From: Vishniacozyma victoriae
Lineage: Eukaryota; Basidiomycota; Tremellomycetes; Tremellales; Bulleribasidiaceae
Direction: 5' to 3'
Assembly: GCA_017654735.1 (NCBI GenBank)
Contig: JADPYG010000089.1
Coordinates: 1,126,001 to 1,190,000 of the forward strand
DNA length: 64,000 nt
The notes beneath the pieces are model-generated. The model was not told the DNA's origin. It did no database searches and saw nothing but the letters and a program-made list of their open reading frames with translations. Numbering within the stretch: position 1 is the first letter of the stretch; each line of letters starts with the position of its first letter. Positions 9,934 through 22,764 of the stretch are shown piece by piece. A program made the position numbers and the translations under genes.

Positions 9934-12900
9934 ATGGTAGGATTCCCAAATCCTGCTCAGGTTGGGAGTAGTACCCTTTCGAAGAGGCAAAATGAACGGA
10001 TATACCAGCGTGATAGACACGGTCCTCAACCTCTTCGTGTCGCTGCTGCTGCCGCCGCTGCCAATGCCAACGCCAATGGTATCGCACCTCCGGCACCTCT
10101 CGACAATGCTATACAAGTGGTCGATGGTACAACGTGGTTCCATAGAAATATCCTACAGGGAAGGTAAGTCATCATTCAACCCGCTTCGATCAACAACATT
10201 GGCTGATATATAGAACCCCTACTGGTTCGATGACGGCTGGTCCGTCTCGACTTTGTTCTTTACCAGACCCTGGTCCGGATGAACGTGCGCCCCTCGATCT
10301 ACTTGATGAGGATTATCGACCTCCTGAAGATTATGTTCCGAAATACGAAAATACTCTTACGATGTCTTGGGACGAACGATTCAACACGGTCGAGGTACAA
10401 GCTCTGCTTCATGCCGTTTATATTTCGGGCGAAATTGCCCAGTAAGCCTTTTCAACCCTTTGATGAGACTTGGCTTATGTGCAGATGTGAACTAGCAATC
10501 AGGCAATGTCCCAACCATATTCGTCAACCCACATGGAAAAGGGGGCAATCGTTGCTCCTCGAGTCACTCGACAAGAAGTTCAATGATCTCCCATGGGACG
10601 AGTAGGTGCTTTTTCTAGTACTTCAGGTCGTATGCTGACGGTCAGCATATGCGATATCTTATTACCGTCCACGTTGGAGCGACGGTAGGTTTGGACCACA
10701 TTTGCTCGCTGACTATCAGACCAGAAGATGCAGTTAGGGGTGGACGAAGTTTTGAAGATGATCTTCTGAGGAACAGGATCGCGTAAGTCCCACTCCAGAA
10801 AACAATGATATTACCGCTGAATCATCAGGAAATTAGGTGGATTGAAGAAATCCGTCAAGCCCGGAACCAGGTGCGGGACCCTCGATAAGCTGAGTTATCA
10901 TAATCGTCGAGTCATATTGGAAGACTTTGAAAAGTGAGCTCCCACAGGGTCACCCTCGAATGAAGCTGACCTGTCTAGAGCGCTCAGCCAGCTCAAACCG
11001 ACCGCTGAGGAGCAAGCGAGATCCGCCGAAAAGGACGCAAAGTTGAAACTAGCCTTGTAAGTCATTGGGCAGTGTCGATGATATGGATAAGTTGCTGATT
11101 TCCAGGAGTATACCTGGAATTGGCACGATCAAGGGCTTCGGGAAACACCTAGATTCCAACGCTGGAACATCGATGCCCGTACCCGAGACTACTGAGAAGC
11201 AAGTTGGCACTGTCCCGATGTACGGGGATGATATCATCGATAGCATCAAGTAAGTCGACCCTCGGCGTGAAAAATGTGACGCTCATCTTGGCAGATCGTT
11301 GATGGATGCGTCTGCGCCCAGAGCAGAGTCTTCATCTTCGGTTCGAGCGGACTTGAGAACGGGGGACCTGACCACGTTGGTTGTCTTTGGAACTCAAGAG
11401 CTGAGAGCAAGCTGAAACTCTAGGCCTGCTAAATCTTCCCCGTCAGCTGGGCCCACAACCTATCCTGTATCCGCTGATGTACCTCTGATGTACGATCCAG
11501 GGTAAGTCATCCTCTCAGTTCGAGCGAATATCCCTGATCATCAAGAAGACACGGTATGCCCGCAGGACCAAGTTCTGACGAGGACGAGCCATCTAGTCCT
11601 GCCCAATCCGCCAAAAGGAACAAGAAGAACCGAAAGAAGAAGAAGAAGTAAGTCTACCACTGCTGATTATTGATCGAGAGCTGACCACGACAGGTCCGGT
11701 GCTCATTCGCCGCCTCGTTCGCCGGTTACTTTGGCAAATCGACCCAGTACGCCCCATCCGTTAGTCACTTCCACTCTCTGATTTTTACATGGCTGATACT
11801 TTATCAGAAGGAAATCCGAAATCGGCCATGGGGAAGTCTTATCATCGCCCTCGCCCAAACCCGTGATTGAGGCAGTAGAAATCGAACCGCTTGCACCTGC
11901 GTCGCCCTCGCATTCTCCCCTGCCGCGGCCACCTTCGGATATGCAGCACCCTCTTCCACCTCGTCCATCTTTCGCATCGTTCGATCCGGCAGCTGCGCCG
12001 AGTTATTCGGACTCGCTCGGTTTCGCGCAAGCGGTGATGGACTCGATCATAAGTGGCTCAGACTCGCCGGAAATCGTCCATGCCAAATCGAAAGCTGCCG
12101 AGAGAACGAGCTCGGTCGGTGAACCAGTGACTTTCTCGGTCCCACCTCCTCCGTCGAAATCGCCCCCTCCACTGGACTCTGCAGAAGAGAAATGCGCAAA
12201 GCAGGAGCTGCCATCAAGAACCGAAAACAAGCTGGAAGAGCAGCACGATATCGAAGATATTAGGTTACGAGTCCTCGAATCCATGACGTCCGGTTTGAAT
12301 ATCGAAGACCGCAATGCGGTCACGCGAGGGGTTCTCGCAGAGAAGCTCGCGGTCGTCGAGATCAAACCGAAAGCCGATACACACGTCCCATCAACACCCG
12401 TCAAGCATGATCGAATCACCGCCGATACTAACGATACACCTACACCATTGCCGCCCTCGCCTCCCGTTGTGGTCTCACGGGTCGACCTGAAGACTCGTTA
12501 TATTCGTTATCACGCAAAAGCGCCATGGATCGACATGCCAGAGCTTTCTTCGGACTTCGAAGAGTATACCGATTCGCCGTTCGACAAGGCTTTCGGTGAT
12601 GCATTGAGGTACGTCCCGTCTTGGCAAGTAGTCGTCGCTGACGGTAGTAGCAACAATGTGTCGAAGGTGCAGATTCAACCTCTATCATCCGCGCCTCTCG
12701 AAAAGCAAAGCACCAGAGACATACATGCGAGCAACAATGTACCAGCGAGCAGAGATAAGCCCACGATCTGTCAAAAGCCCGAGACCAACGAAGAGCCCGG
12801 CAGCAAACGAAAGTCCGAGCTTGAGCTGAGCGGCCACAGGTACATCTCTTCTTCTCTCCGTCGATTGCGCTCACCATACAGCGAGGATGGTGGTCCTATG

Positions 12901-15417
12901 GAGATCGTGGAGCGACCGGGAATCACTCCGCTGCGCGAAGGCCGACGAGCTCGGGCTCACTCTTCCGCCAACAGGTATGTCTCCTCGGTTGAGTCCCATA
13001 CCAATCGGCTGATATCCCAGTGACCCGGACAACAAACCATTTACCGATGTTGGTGACGCTACCTTTGAGACTACCCAAATCTTTACCCCATTCACGCCGG
13101 ACGATGAAGCGCTATTCGCAAGTCCCGCTTGGACGGATATCCCTCGGGATCCAATGACTCCGCTTTCCCCATCTCGTGGACCCGCAGCCAATGATTCTAA
13201 CCCGGCTCTTCTCGCCAGTGTTGCTATCAACGAAACTGGACCGATTCATCTACCCCAATCCGCGCCAGAATCTCCTACGACACGCCTTGCTGCGACGTCG
13301 ACCCACGTAGCCCGATTGGGGGAGGTGCTCGAGCCCGCACTCACAGGTGACGTCCCCGAGACCGAAGCTGCCGATCTTGCGGCCAGCACCGAGGAACATG
13401 TAGGATCAGCTGTATATGTACCGTACGAGGAGCTCTTCATCGATCGATCCGGGAACATCATGGATCGGAAAGCTGCCAAATCTCGAGTCGTTCAGAGCCC
13501 GTCGACCTCTGCTGATCCCTTTCTCGTAGTCGATCATTACAGTCATGGCAACACCGACGAAGAGACTCTATCTCCAGACTCGTTCGTTAACGTCTCGCCT
13601 GCCGCTGGTGCTTTCATCGAGGAAAAGCCGATCGCTTCGACATCATACGTCCTTGTCCCTCCACCCGACGCTGGTATAAAGAGTAACGCCTCTGGCAGTC
13701 AACGACCCGTCTTTGTCCCACGACCACTCGCCCCTGTGCTCGAAGAGGAGGAATGGGAGGATGATGAGGAGGAGGATCCATTTCGCCCCACTGCGCCTAC
13801 AACCGGAGGGAAGATGGGATTCTCGCCGTATACGCCTTCCTATTCGGGTCCCGCCGACACCCCAGGAGCGGGCCCTTCTGGATCCAAGATCGCTTCCGCT
13901 ACCGGTGGTCGAGTGCTTCTGGACGAATTCCCCATTTCCTCGGTTCGCAGTACTGCAGATTGGGACCCTGAATTAGCGGATCCATTGGCTGTAGTCGTAT
14001 ACTCCAAATCCAAAGCAGGAGACTCGCGCAAGGACAAGGGCAAGGGCAAGGGTAAACAATCGGCCTACTATACCGATGACTGGCAAGTGTGAGTCAACTA
14101 TTCACTTACGTCGTTGAGTCTTTGGCTGACACTCACAGACCATCCCCAAGTGCAGAAGATCTGCTATACTCGTCTCCAACACCGGTATTCTGGCCTGTGA
14201 AACCCGCTGGGCGGTATGGCCGTGTTACCCCCAACATCATCGCTACAGTCTGCCAACATCTTCTCGAGGACCGCTGCTACCGCGACTGCGAATGCTTGGC
14301 ACGGGCCTGTCGGGGTCTAGGAATCGACACTGAGTGGACAGAGATGGTCATTCGTATCAACGAGCCCCTGCTCAATTCAGTAACCCTGCCATCCATCAAG
14401 ACTGCTTATCAGGGTCGACCCGAGAGCATCCTGAAACGGCACGACGACCTCTTCCGCCGAAGCGCACAACTTCGCCAAATCACCGCTAGATGCAGACAAG
14501 CCCGATACGCTACCTTTGACGGTCTAGTCCGACACAACATACGCGGCACGGTGAACAAGCCGAGTCAACCGCTATTTCCAAACGTAGTGGGATTAGCAGT
14601 CAAGTCGAGCGTGTTCAAGATGGTCCGCGACAATCTACGCTTGCACAAGGACAAGCGGCTGCCCGGTGATCAAGTCAACCTCCTCGTCGGTATTGTCGCT
14701 ACTGCTTTTCCAGCGCCCCACATACTTTGCATCAGTCCTCCGCCGTTTCCGGTCTGCAAAGAAGGCGACACGTCCGAAGAGGAAGACCAGGCACGGGGAG
14801 GTGTTGGCAGGTTTATTCGACGTTTGATGGTCGAGTCGAACTCGGTCATCATCATTTATCACGACCTCAAAGCAGGCGATTTTTGCCCCTTTACCCCACA
14901 TTGCGTCATCGAGCTTGGGAAGTCTCCAGCTCTCGATAGCTGTACGCGTATCGGGTCGAGATCGAGGCGAATCTCGCGAGTCGCCAAAGATAAAGCCGCT
15001 CTCGATCAACGCAACGCTCACTATACGGATTGGCAATGGACCTTCGCAGTCCTCTTGTATGCCATTGAGAAGTTGGAGGGAGACAATTATGTTACTTTTC
15101 GATATACCGACAGGATATTCCCCGCCAAGTCCGATGGGGCCAAAGAGGATTTTTCGCGAGATTTCGTCGACCGAATGGTCCTTTGTCGTTTCTCGCCTAC
15201 GGATAAGTCAAAGACGAAGAAAAGAATTCGCCTCTTTGGGAATCAGACCGCTGCCGAGACGGAAGCTTTATATCAGAAGCAAATCCGCGAGTGTATCAAA
15301 GAGGAGGGCCGAGAAGAAGAATACAAGACCTTGTTGGCCAAGGCTCGGAAAGTGGTTGATATTGATAATTCGGGGCAATTGAGTCCTTGTCCTTGTTGTT
15401 TCAAGTCGGGGGAGTAG
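9934..15417 (+). CDS. Very large protein with F-box-like C-terminal region
   Basis: About 14 exons join in phase from MVGFPNPAQVG (9934) to a stop at 15415-15417, giving roughly 1,500-1,570 residues. The N-terminal part has an Ala/Asn run (AAAAAAANANANG) and a folded-looking block (TMSWDERFNTVEVQALLHAV). The middle (11860-14080) is one huge Ser/Pro/Glu-rich disordered exon pair with a Lys-rich patch before it and an acidic patch at 13740-13790. The last exon (14139-15417) starts with TPNIIATVCQHLLEDRCYRD, which resembles an F-box or F-box-like helix pair followed by leucine-rich sequence. Introns include GTTGGT (11376) and GTTAGT (about 11759) donors. I do not recognise a family for the whole protein. 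An F-box adaptor of an SCF ligase is a guess from the C-terminal region and from the F-box-like cluster 4 kb downstream. Confidence 0.75.
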
Positions 15418-15829
15418 TGTTGGTGGGACATTTGAATGTGCTTGTTTAATTTGTGAGTTGCTCCGTTCTGAAGGACTAAGCTGATTGATAGAGATGTTGT
15501 TTCCTGGTTCTTATTCATATAGATGCTTGCTTCGTGATTTGTTAAAATTGATTTCGTTTGTTGTACATGTAGATTCAGATGTATCTTGGGTTTTCTATCT
15601 GGTCTTGTGTTCCGATTGCATGTGGATGATAGTCGGATCCGTACGGTCCATCTTCATTTGCTACAGCTCTAAGGGTTACCATGTGAACTTGGTATAATTC
15701 AGACAATACATTCAATGTTCATACTCGTACTTTCATATCGTAATTATCAAGTCGAGTCGAGTCTATCCTCCTCTCCCCGTGATCAGCCTCTTTCTTCACA
15801 TTCCCTCATCATTCCCCAAACCTCACACC
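15418..15829. other. Convergent intergenic region
   Basis: This is T-rich 3' flank of two convergent genes. No supported coding sequence or RNA gene is visible. Confidence 0.6.
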
Positions 15830-18620
15830 CTACTTGACCATCCTATCCCTCAACTTCTTAACCACAGAAGGTTTCCTCTTTACCCCACTCTCCTCATTCA
15901 CCAATGCAGGCGACCTACTAGCTTTCCTCGTAACCATCAAATCCTCGAAATTAGGTAGAACAGGACCAACAGGAGGAGTTGGTAATGTTTTAACTCGATT
16001 AACCGTCCCTTTGCTCTGTCGTTGAGGTTGGGTATCATTCTCATCCATTAGATTTTCAGTGACTCCATCTCCAGCTGGTGGGTAGATAGGGGGTGGAAGT
16101 CGAGTAGGCGCTCCTTTTGATTTCGCTTTGGAATTGGGCGAATCAACAACAACGAATCCGTCCGGGTTGGTGAAATCTGGTGTATATTCGATATTCTCTT
16201 GAGCATCTTGGAATACATCTCCCTTGTCGGATTGAGATTCATAAGATGAAGTACGGGGTTGATGTCGAGAGAATACTGGTGGATTGTGAGCATTATGTTT
16301 ATCGGGAGATTGCGAGGGTAAAGCAGGGATTGGTTCGGTTGGAGATTGAAGAGCGTTCTTGGAAGGTGAACTGGCTCGTTTGGGGTCGCGCTAGATTGAT
16401 GAGTGATTGTTTTTGCGTATGGAGAGTTTGGTGTTAAAAGACGGTGGGTTTGGCTTTGGTCTGGTTTTGGTTTTGGTCTTGGTATTCTGGTCGTATCTGA
16501 TCTGATTCTTGGTTTCTTTGTTCTATTCTCCCCTCCATCCTCATATTATACGTTCTCTCCTCCCTTCCCCTTTCCCTCGGACAAGTGAGTTACTCGCCCG
16601 GTCAGAACTTCTGCCCATGGCCATGTCCACCCTGCCTAGTTGGCGGTGTATAAGCCCTCTCTTTATCCGGTGACATCCCCCCGAAAAGCTCATCATCCTC
16701 ACTCCCCCTCCTAGCTCTAGATGTATATTCCTCTTCATCTCCTTCTTGTACTCTATCACCTTCAGATAATCCACCTGGACTAACCAATTGTCCAGCCATA
16801 GGACCAGATACGACCAAATTCAAATTACCACGAGATGATGACCCTTGACCAGAGACACCACCGTCTTCGATCGATTGAGATCGTTGACGTACCATCGTTT
16901 TGATCTTTTGCATTAAACTCTTTTTCCTTGTCACCCCTCCTCCTCCACCTCCTACTCCTCCGATTGGATTGTTTACTCCGACTTGTGGGTATGCTCTTTG
17001 GGCTTGAGGTTGCTCGAGTGTGGGTGAGAAGGCGGTATCTTCCCTGATGGGGGGAGTGTTTGGACCTAGACCAAATATCCCCGGAGATCGCTTGGGGGCA
17101 TCGATACCTTCGTTCGGCACTGCTAGTTAGCTATGAGGAGTGGTTCAGACGTACATTCAAGATTGTCATCCAGTGGCGAACCACCAAAATCTTCCCATGG
17201 CTCCGCTGTCTATCAGCGAATTGTATCGTGGGATAGAAGTGATGACATACGAGTGTCAGTACCCCAAGCAGCCTTCAAAGCACGCCTCTTCTCTTCCCTC
17301 TGCCTCTGCCTTTCCTTCCGCATCAAAGCAACATCATCCTCCAATTGATCCACATCCGGAAAGTAACCTCCACTAGCAGGCATACTGGTCGAATATTGAC
17401 CACTGAGTCCACCACTGGTCCTTCGAGGTGCTCTGGAAGGTACTCGCCTGGGTTCCTCCTTGGCGGGGACTGGAGGAGGAGGAGCGACGGATACGGAAGT
17501 AGGGGTGGTTCGAGCGGGTTGTTGAGTGGCTTGACCGTGGAATGCTTGCATTGGAGCTCGACTGACGGGAAGGTTGGTGTTTCGCGAAGGAGCAGCAGCG
17601 TCATATGGACCAGAGTGATGCCACACTATCATCAGTACTGACATTAAAGAAGAGAGGGGGGGAGCTCACTGGCAGAACCTAGACCGGTGGGATCCCAGGT
17701 ATCAATAACGTCTGCGTGTCGACTTCCTTTCTTGTCTTCTGCGGCCTTCTTTTGCCCAGCACTAAGCTCTTTGGTCTCCTTCTTCTCTAAAATACCGTAG
17801 GAATCGGAAGAGTTGGATCGCCTAGGGCGACCCTTGGTTGCTGGGGAAGTGGGTACGTTTCTATAGAGTCGAGTGTAGGGTCGACGTGATCGTAGAGATG
17901 AAATAGGCATTTGGCACAAGAGGAGCATAATCAGCTTGTGTCCTAATTGAAATGAAGTATGTTTGAGAACAGATGATGGGGATGAGATGGCGACTGGATG
18001 CCTTTTGTAGTGATAATGAGACGACTTCAAGTACGATCATTCCCAAGTTCCTTTGATAATCGCCCCGTCCCCCCTACGCCGTCTACCTTCCATCCTCGCC
18101 CATAAAACGCCCAGTACGCATGTGAGACGTGTAGATCATTCCAAAGATACCCTTCTATACGGAGAGATGGATGGATGGGTAATGAATGGATATGTACTCA
18201 CGAGGATGTAGCCCTTCCGACCTTTTGTCTTGCTGGTGCAGAACCTTTAGTCTTTCTCCTTTCCGGTTCTATCTCATCCTCCTCAAATGGGTTCACCGCT
18301 TGGATCATCGCAGAAGGGAGCATTGGCTGCTGTGTTTGTTGTTGAGTGATATGTGACATGTCGGGACTTGATCGTGTATATGAACGGGACGATTGCAAGT
18401 TTGAAGGCGAGTATGATCGTGAAGGTTGTTGTTGTTGTTGATATTTACTGTTTGATCGTAATGATGTATTTGACGATTTCCCAGATATATGCACAGTATC
18501 CCTAATAGCTTCTGCTAAATCGGTAGGGTTATAGTTGGATGTACGATTGTTAGAGTTATTTTTGTTGTTGTAAGAATCGTATCCCTTGGTAGGTAAAGGT
18601 GGTGGAGTGTTTCTCGACAT
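15830..18620 (-). CDS. PAL1: Pal1 family cell morphology protein
   Basis: The start is at 18620 (MSRNTPPPLPTKG) and the first exon is Ser/Asn/Gln-rich. After a long intron (about 17859-18197) come basic, Ser-rich sequence and the Pal1 core SRHADVIDTWDPTGLGSA | MWHHSGPYDAAAPSRNTN, which match the family's conserved D-x-x-G...HH-x-GP-x-D-A-x-x-P-x-RN pattern across an intron. Proline-rich and charged coiled regions follow. The last exon (about 15830-16393) ends in a basic tail that resembles an earlier basic motif (VTRKKSLMQKIKTM versus VKRKPSVVKKLRDRM). Pal1 acts at the cell cortex and eisosome/actin patches and supports polar growth and endocytosis. The junction between the exon ending near 16605 and the last exon is not resolved, so a separate small gene at 15830-16390 cannot be excluded. 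Confidence 0.8.
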
Positions 18621-19445
18621 GTCTGGGTCTATGTCTGGGTTTGGATCGGCACTCGTTTCGTTTGTTGATTGGCCACCTAGTTCAAGGGGGGGTGCGTTGG
18701 ATGAGAGGAAATCCTTGAAAACCTTTAACTCCTTTGTCCTTTGTCCTTGTCTCCTATATCCTGTGTATTGTATTGTATCCCTTGCTTGCCTCGAAGCTGA
18801 CTAGTGTGTGTAGAGTCAATGCGGTGGCTTGTGTATTTGATTCCAATCTGTCTCAGGGTGCGGTAGATTGTGTCTCTGATTACTATACGATACTATAGTA
18901 TGCAGTATGCAAGCTGCAGTATAGGTTGAGTAAAGAGTATAGGTATAGAAGTCAACTAAGCGTAGGACCCACTCCTTCTCTGCTCACTACCTACGACGCG
19001 ATTCTAGGATGACTTGGCTATGGCTTATATGATTCAGGGTAAATAGACTACAGTACTAACATCCGAGAAAATAACCTCGGCTTCCCCTCTTACCCCTCTC
19101 TTTCCCCATCTACCTGTATATCTGAATTATCTCTCATAGCTGCATTCATAGACATCGCTAGCAGCTCCTGCGCTCGGAATTGGTAACACTCATTGCTCAG
19201 ACCCCGATCGACGCGCTCGATGATCAAAATAGACTTGACAAGGTGGTCAGAGCCGATAATGAACGCTGTGCACAAGCCGACAAGTAAGGCCGCGATCGCC
19301 GGCCAACTCAATCTTTCGATATATCTTGCATACCTCGACTATACGCCCTCTACCATGTACACGTCTACACCAGAATTGGGCTCTGACCCTCGCCTATGTA
19401 CCCAATTGTGACACCTGACCATTATCCAGCCTGCCCAGAACGTAT
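18621..19445. other. Intergenic region, no gene seen
   Basis: This is Pal1 promoter side plus the 3' flank of the first F-box-like gene. A short hydrophobic minus-strand frame (19090-19311) begins only at TTG and has no splice or family support. Confidence 0.5.
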
Positions 19446-20650
19446 CTATCCTGATTCTTCTTCAGTCTCGCTTTCGTCTGTGTCACTACCACCGTAGATC
19501 AGATCATCACGCCTGGTATATCGATGCCTAGGCAAGCGAGATTCCGGCTTGGCGACCTAGGCTCTCAGCTTTGTGAGCATGATCCACGCGGGATTTGACT
19601 AACAGCTCTTGGCCTAAGAACGGGATACTCTTCGTCTCCGTCTCCGCTTTCCATGAAATCTATTCGGTCCATAATCCCCCTCACCAACTTCTGCCTCCCT
19701 GCGACTTTGTGATGCTTGTTGACCATCCGCTCGAGCTTACGTCGGGCTAGTTCTGTAGCTTCTGCTTTGTTTTTGGGGCGATCAGCTTCGTCAATAATGA
19801 GGGAGGGGATGTCGAAAAGCCTGATTCGGAATTCTTCTCGATTTGTTGATGTTCGATGGTCCCAAACAATCCAGCGAGCTAAATTGATAGCAATATCTCG
19901 ACGTGACATCGCGTAGTCCGGAACGAAGTGAATGTCCAACGTCGCATATGCAAGACTCGCATCTGGGGTTGGGCCGTGGCAGGACTGAAAGTATCTATTT
20001 TCCTGTCGGGAGCGATGAAATACATTGATTTGTTGGGATACGACTCCTCTAGGTCTGATCGGGGCGTACATGACGAATCGTCGGGGCGTGATGGTTTTCA
20101 CGTTCATACCTGGCCAGACAATGCAGGGCGAATCATCAGGGGGTAGACCCAGGTTCGCATCAGACCGATGGCTGTCGAGGTTATGACGGGTGATATTGAC
20201 CTCCTCGACGGTCCCGTATGCCTGGCAGACCCACCTTTGGTTGAGAGCGAACATGATCGAGAATAGTGATGTCACGATGTCGATAATCAGCCGACGGCAG
20301 TGCCTCACGGCCTTATCTTTTCGTGACGGCGGTCCACCTTCTCCAAGCTGCCGATGAGGGCAAGTCCCATCCCCTACGCGAGCAGTAGACAGGAACATGT
20401 GGAGAGCTTTGAGCTCCACATATTCCGGATTTCGATCACCATGTCCCATACGAAGGCGCCTCCAATTGGTTTCCGTAATTGTTATTGTCTCATATAATAT
20501 CGGGATGACGAGATCGTAGAATTTCGAATGGACTTGAGCCATCTTGGCTAGTGCGGCATATTGTCGGCCTTGCTGAAGCTCCGCGAAGATCTTCGAGACA
20601 AGTTCCGAAGGGAGGGTAGGACCGTCGTTTGGAATGGGCATTGGCATCAT
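19446..20650 (-). CDS. F-box-like protein, cluster copy A
   Basis: Two exons (19604-20650 and 19446-19556) give 385 residues. The intron (19557-19603) has a GTTAGT donor and a CTGAGAGCCTAG acceptor. The N-terminus (MMPMPIPNDGPTLPSELVSK) runs into an F-box-like motif: LPSELVSKIFAELQ, then KMAQVHSKFYDLVIPILYETITI. A long variable region without a known domain ends in RLFDIPSLI and a basic then acidic tail ending ESETEEESG. The ATG at 20648-20650 was chosen because the frame upstream begins only at TTG. A GTGAGT donor near 20754 may mark a 5'-UTR intron. F-box proteins usually recruit substrates to SCF ubiquitin ligases through Skp1. The substrate is unknown. Confidence 0.75.
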
Positions 20651-21192
20651 CGGCCGTAGTGATAACGAGAGATCACATGATGTCGGGATCAAGCCTATGA
20701 GTCGAGCTATGCTTCAGCTGAGAGTCTGTGTCAAATCCTGTACTTGTTGAGATGACTCACGAAGGCGGCAGACTATTGCTCGACATTGCGAGATGTGGAA
20801 GTGGAATCGAGAGAAGAAGTACGATGACTAGCGTTGTTGACGAGCAAGTCAAAACCTCGAGTCCTCGTCAAACACTTTCCCCATCCTTTAGACCCTTGAG
20901 GCTGATCATACCCCTGACTTCAGCCTCGAACCAGTCAGGTGGGACCATGTCAGAGCAATAGTGGTCAGCTGAGTAGGTTCCCATCTCGCCTCGGTCCACG
21001 ACCTGATCATACCGCCTCCTAAACCCGTACATACAGTCCCTTGTATTTCGCCTGAATATCTCTGTTGCGCTTGGCGATAGTGTTCCATGTAGACATCATA
21101 ATGCATGTCTTTACCTGGTTCACCAGGTTTAGTCAACCTGCCTCCGGCATGCCGCTCATGGCCCTTTTGTGACATCCCACCCCTCCCCCAAT
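20651..21192. other. Upstream region of copy A
   Basis: This is intergenic DNA between cluster copies. A minus frame at 20906-21196 opens with ATG (MNWGRGGMSQKGHERHAGG) but has no recognisable family and overlaps the predicted end of copy B. I left it unannotated. Confidence 0.4.
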
Positions 21193-22479
21193 TCATCCTA
21201 ACACCGGAGTTCCCAGCTCATTGATCTAGGACATCAGCCAACTCTCGCTTTCCAATGGCCACTCACCGGCCTAGGTGTCACGACCGGATACTCCTCATCC
21301 ACGTAGACACTATCATAGAGAGCAATCTTCGACATGACTGCCTCCAGGTCCTTTGCCTTCCCTCCCAATCGTTTTTCGCTATTCAAAAGTGATTCGATGA
21401 GGTCGCGAGCTGCTTGGTTCGCTTCGGCGGAATTATTTGGTCGATCTCCATCCTTGAAAACGAGCGAGGGAATGTCAAAGAGTCGGAGTCGGGGGATGAG
21501 TTTCGGGTTTGCCCTTTGAGAAGAGATTGAACAGCCATTGTACCAAAGCGTGCCCAGAGGCGCCTGGCGGAATGCCGTTCTGGTCGAAGTGACATTCGCA
21601 GTACAAGTCGTGAGTTCTAATGGTGAAGTTGAGGCCATAGAGGACAAATTGAGTTGTTTGTCGAGCGGTGGGTCGACTCTGGAACCAGCTAGATAGGCCG
21701 AACAAAACGCCATCGATCGAGCATAGAAGAGACTGTTGCAGATGCAATATGACCCGCCTGGATTTCACAGTCGGCTGTGCGGAGTCGTCGCGGTCATCGA
21801 TTGCTGGGGACTAATTCAGTATCCGGACGCCACGCGAAGGTGGTCCAGGACGAATGATCAATTTCCGGTCCGTCAAGGCTTGAGAGGTGTAGACTATTTC
21901 CCTAATGTTGGTGTATCGGCTGAACATAGGGCCGAAGACGCGGTCATGAGATGTTGAGATGTTGTCTAGTGGAATGTCGATGACTAATCGTAGGCAGTAT
22001 TCTTCGAGTGGATGACTTCGAACTTCTGTCGTTTCGGCAGATAGTACGCCTAAAACACTTGTATCCGGGGTCTTCGAATTTCCGCTGACTCCAGACATGG
22101 GTGCAAGGGTGGCAGCATGATCAAGAGGACGATTGCTATACTCGTAGTCTCGTCCTACCATTTTCCTTCCATTGATAGTAATGGTCTCATAGTAGTTTGG
22201 CATGACAAGCTTGTAGTATGTCGAGTCCGCCTGTGGCAAACCCGCGAGCGTTGGTTATTGCTTTTTATGCTTGAGGTTAACGATCACTTTGAGTACGAGC
22301 TCGATAGGTAAAGGCTGACCCAGTCGCGGTGGAAGCGGTGGACGTCTTGACATAAGCGCCCTCGGACCTCGACGAGCATAGACTCGAGGTGCAATTGGGG
22401 CGGGCGTCGGATCATTGACCTCGATTGGAGTAGGGGAGACAGAAGATGAGAAATAGTGCCTGCTGGAGACTAGCCTCAA
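21193..22479 (-). pseudogene. Decayed F-box-like paralogue, cluster copy B
   Basis: It aligns along its length with copy A: LPIELVLKVIVNL then YYKLVMPNYYETITI, later RLFDIPSLVF and VDEEYPVVTPRP. Within the F-box-like helix a TAA (about 22255-22257) replaces the position of a tyrosine in copy A, and the same frame resumes at once with the expected residues. Near 21498, next to a run of five G/C, the frame must shift to enter RLRLFDIP. A further TAG at 21811-21813 may lie in an intron. A 51-nt GTTAAC...CCACAG intron could remove the first stop, but it would also delete half the motif. I call it a pseudogene. The start is uncertain: an internal ATG lies near 22353, and the frame above it begins at TTG. 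Confidence 0.65.
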
Positions 22480-22764
22480 GTCTGGGTTTGATACTAGCAG
22501 TAGTCAGAGACCACTCACTAGGCTTTTTCACTCGGGTCCACATTGCTAAATCGAGCTGTGATTGGGAGTTGAAGTACAAGAAGACAGAGATCCAGAATAA
22601 CGTTTACCCCTCTTTTGGGGCTTCCGAGGCACGTCGTCCTTCGGTATGATGTATTGCTGTATTTCGTTATCTTCCGTCGTTTCTTGGGGATTTGCTCGGC
22701 TCAAGCAACCGTATGCAGTTTCCTATCCATTATCAATCCCACCACCTCCCCCTTATACTGTCTT

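Noticed and set aside
19090..19311. Hydrophobic minus frame (IAALLVGLCTAFIIG)
   Set aside because: Starts only at TTG, no splice sites that join it to a start codon.
20906..21196. Minus frame starting MNWGRGGMSQKGH
   Set aside because: Could be an orphan exon, but overlaps the predicted end of the decayed F-box copy and shows no family motif.
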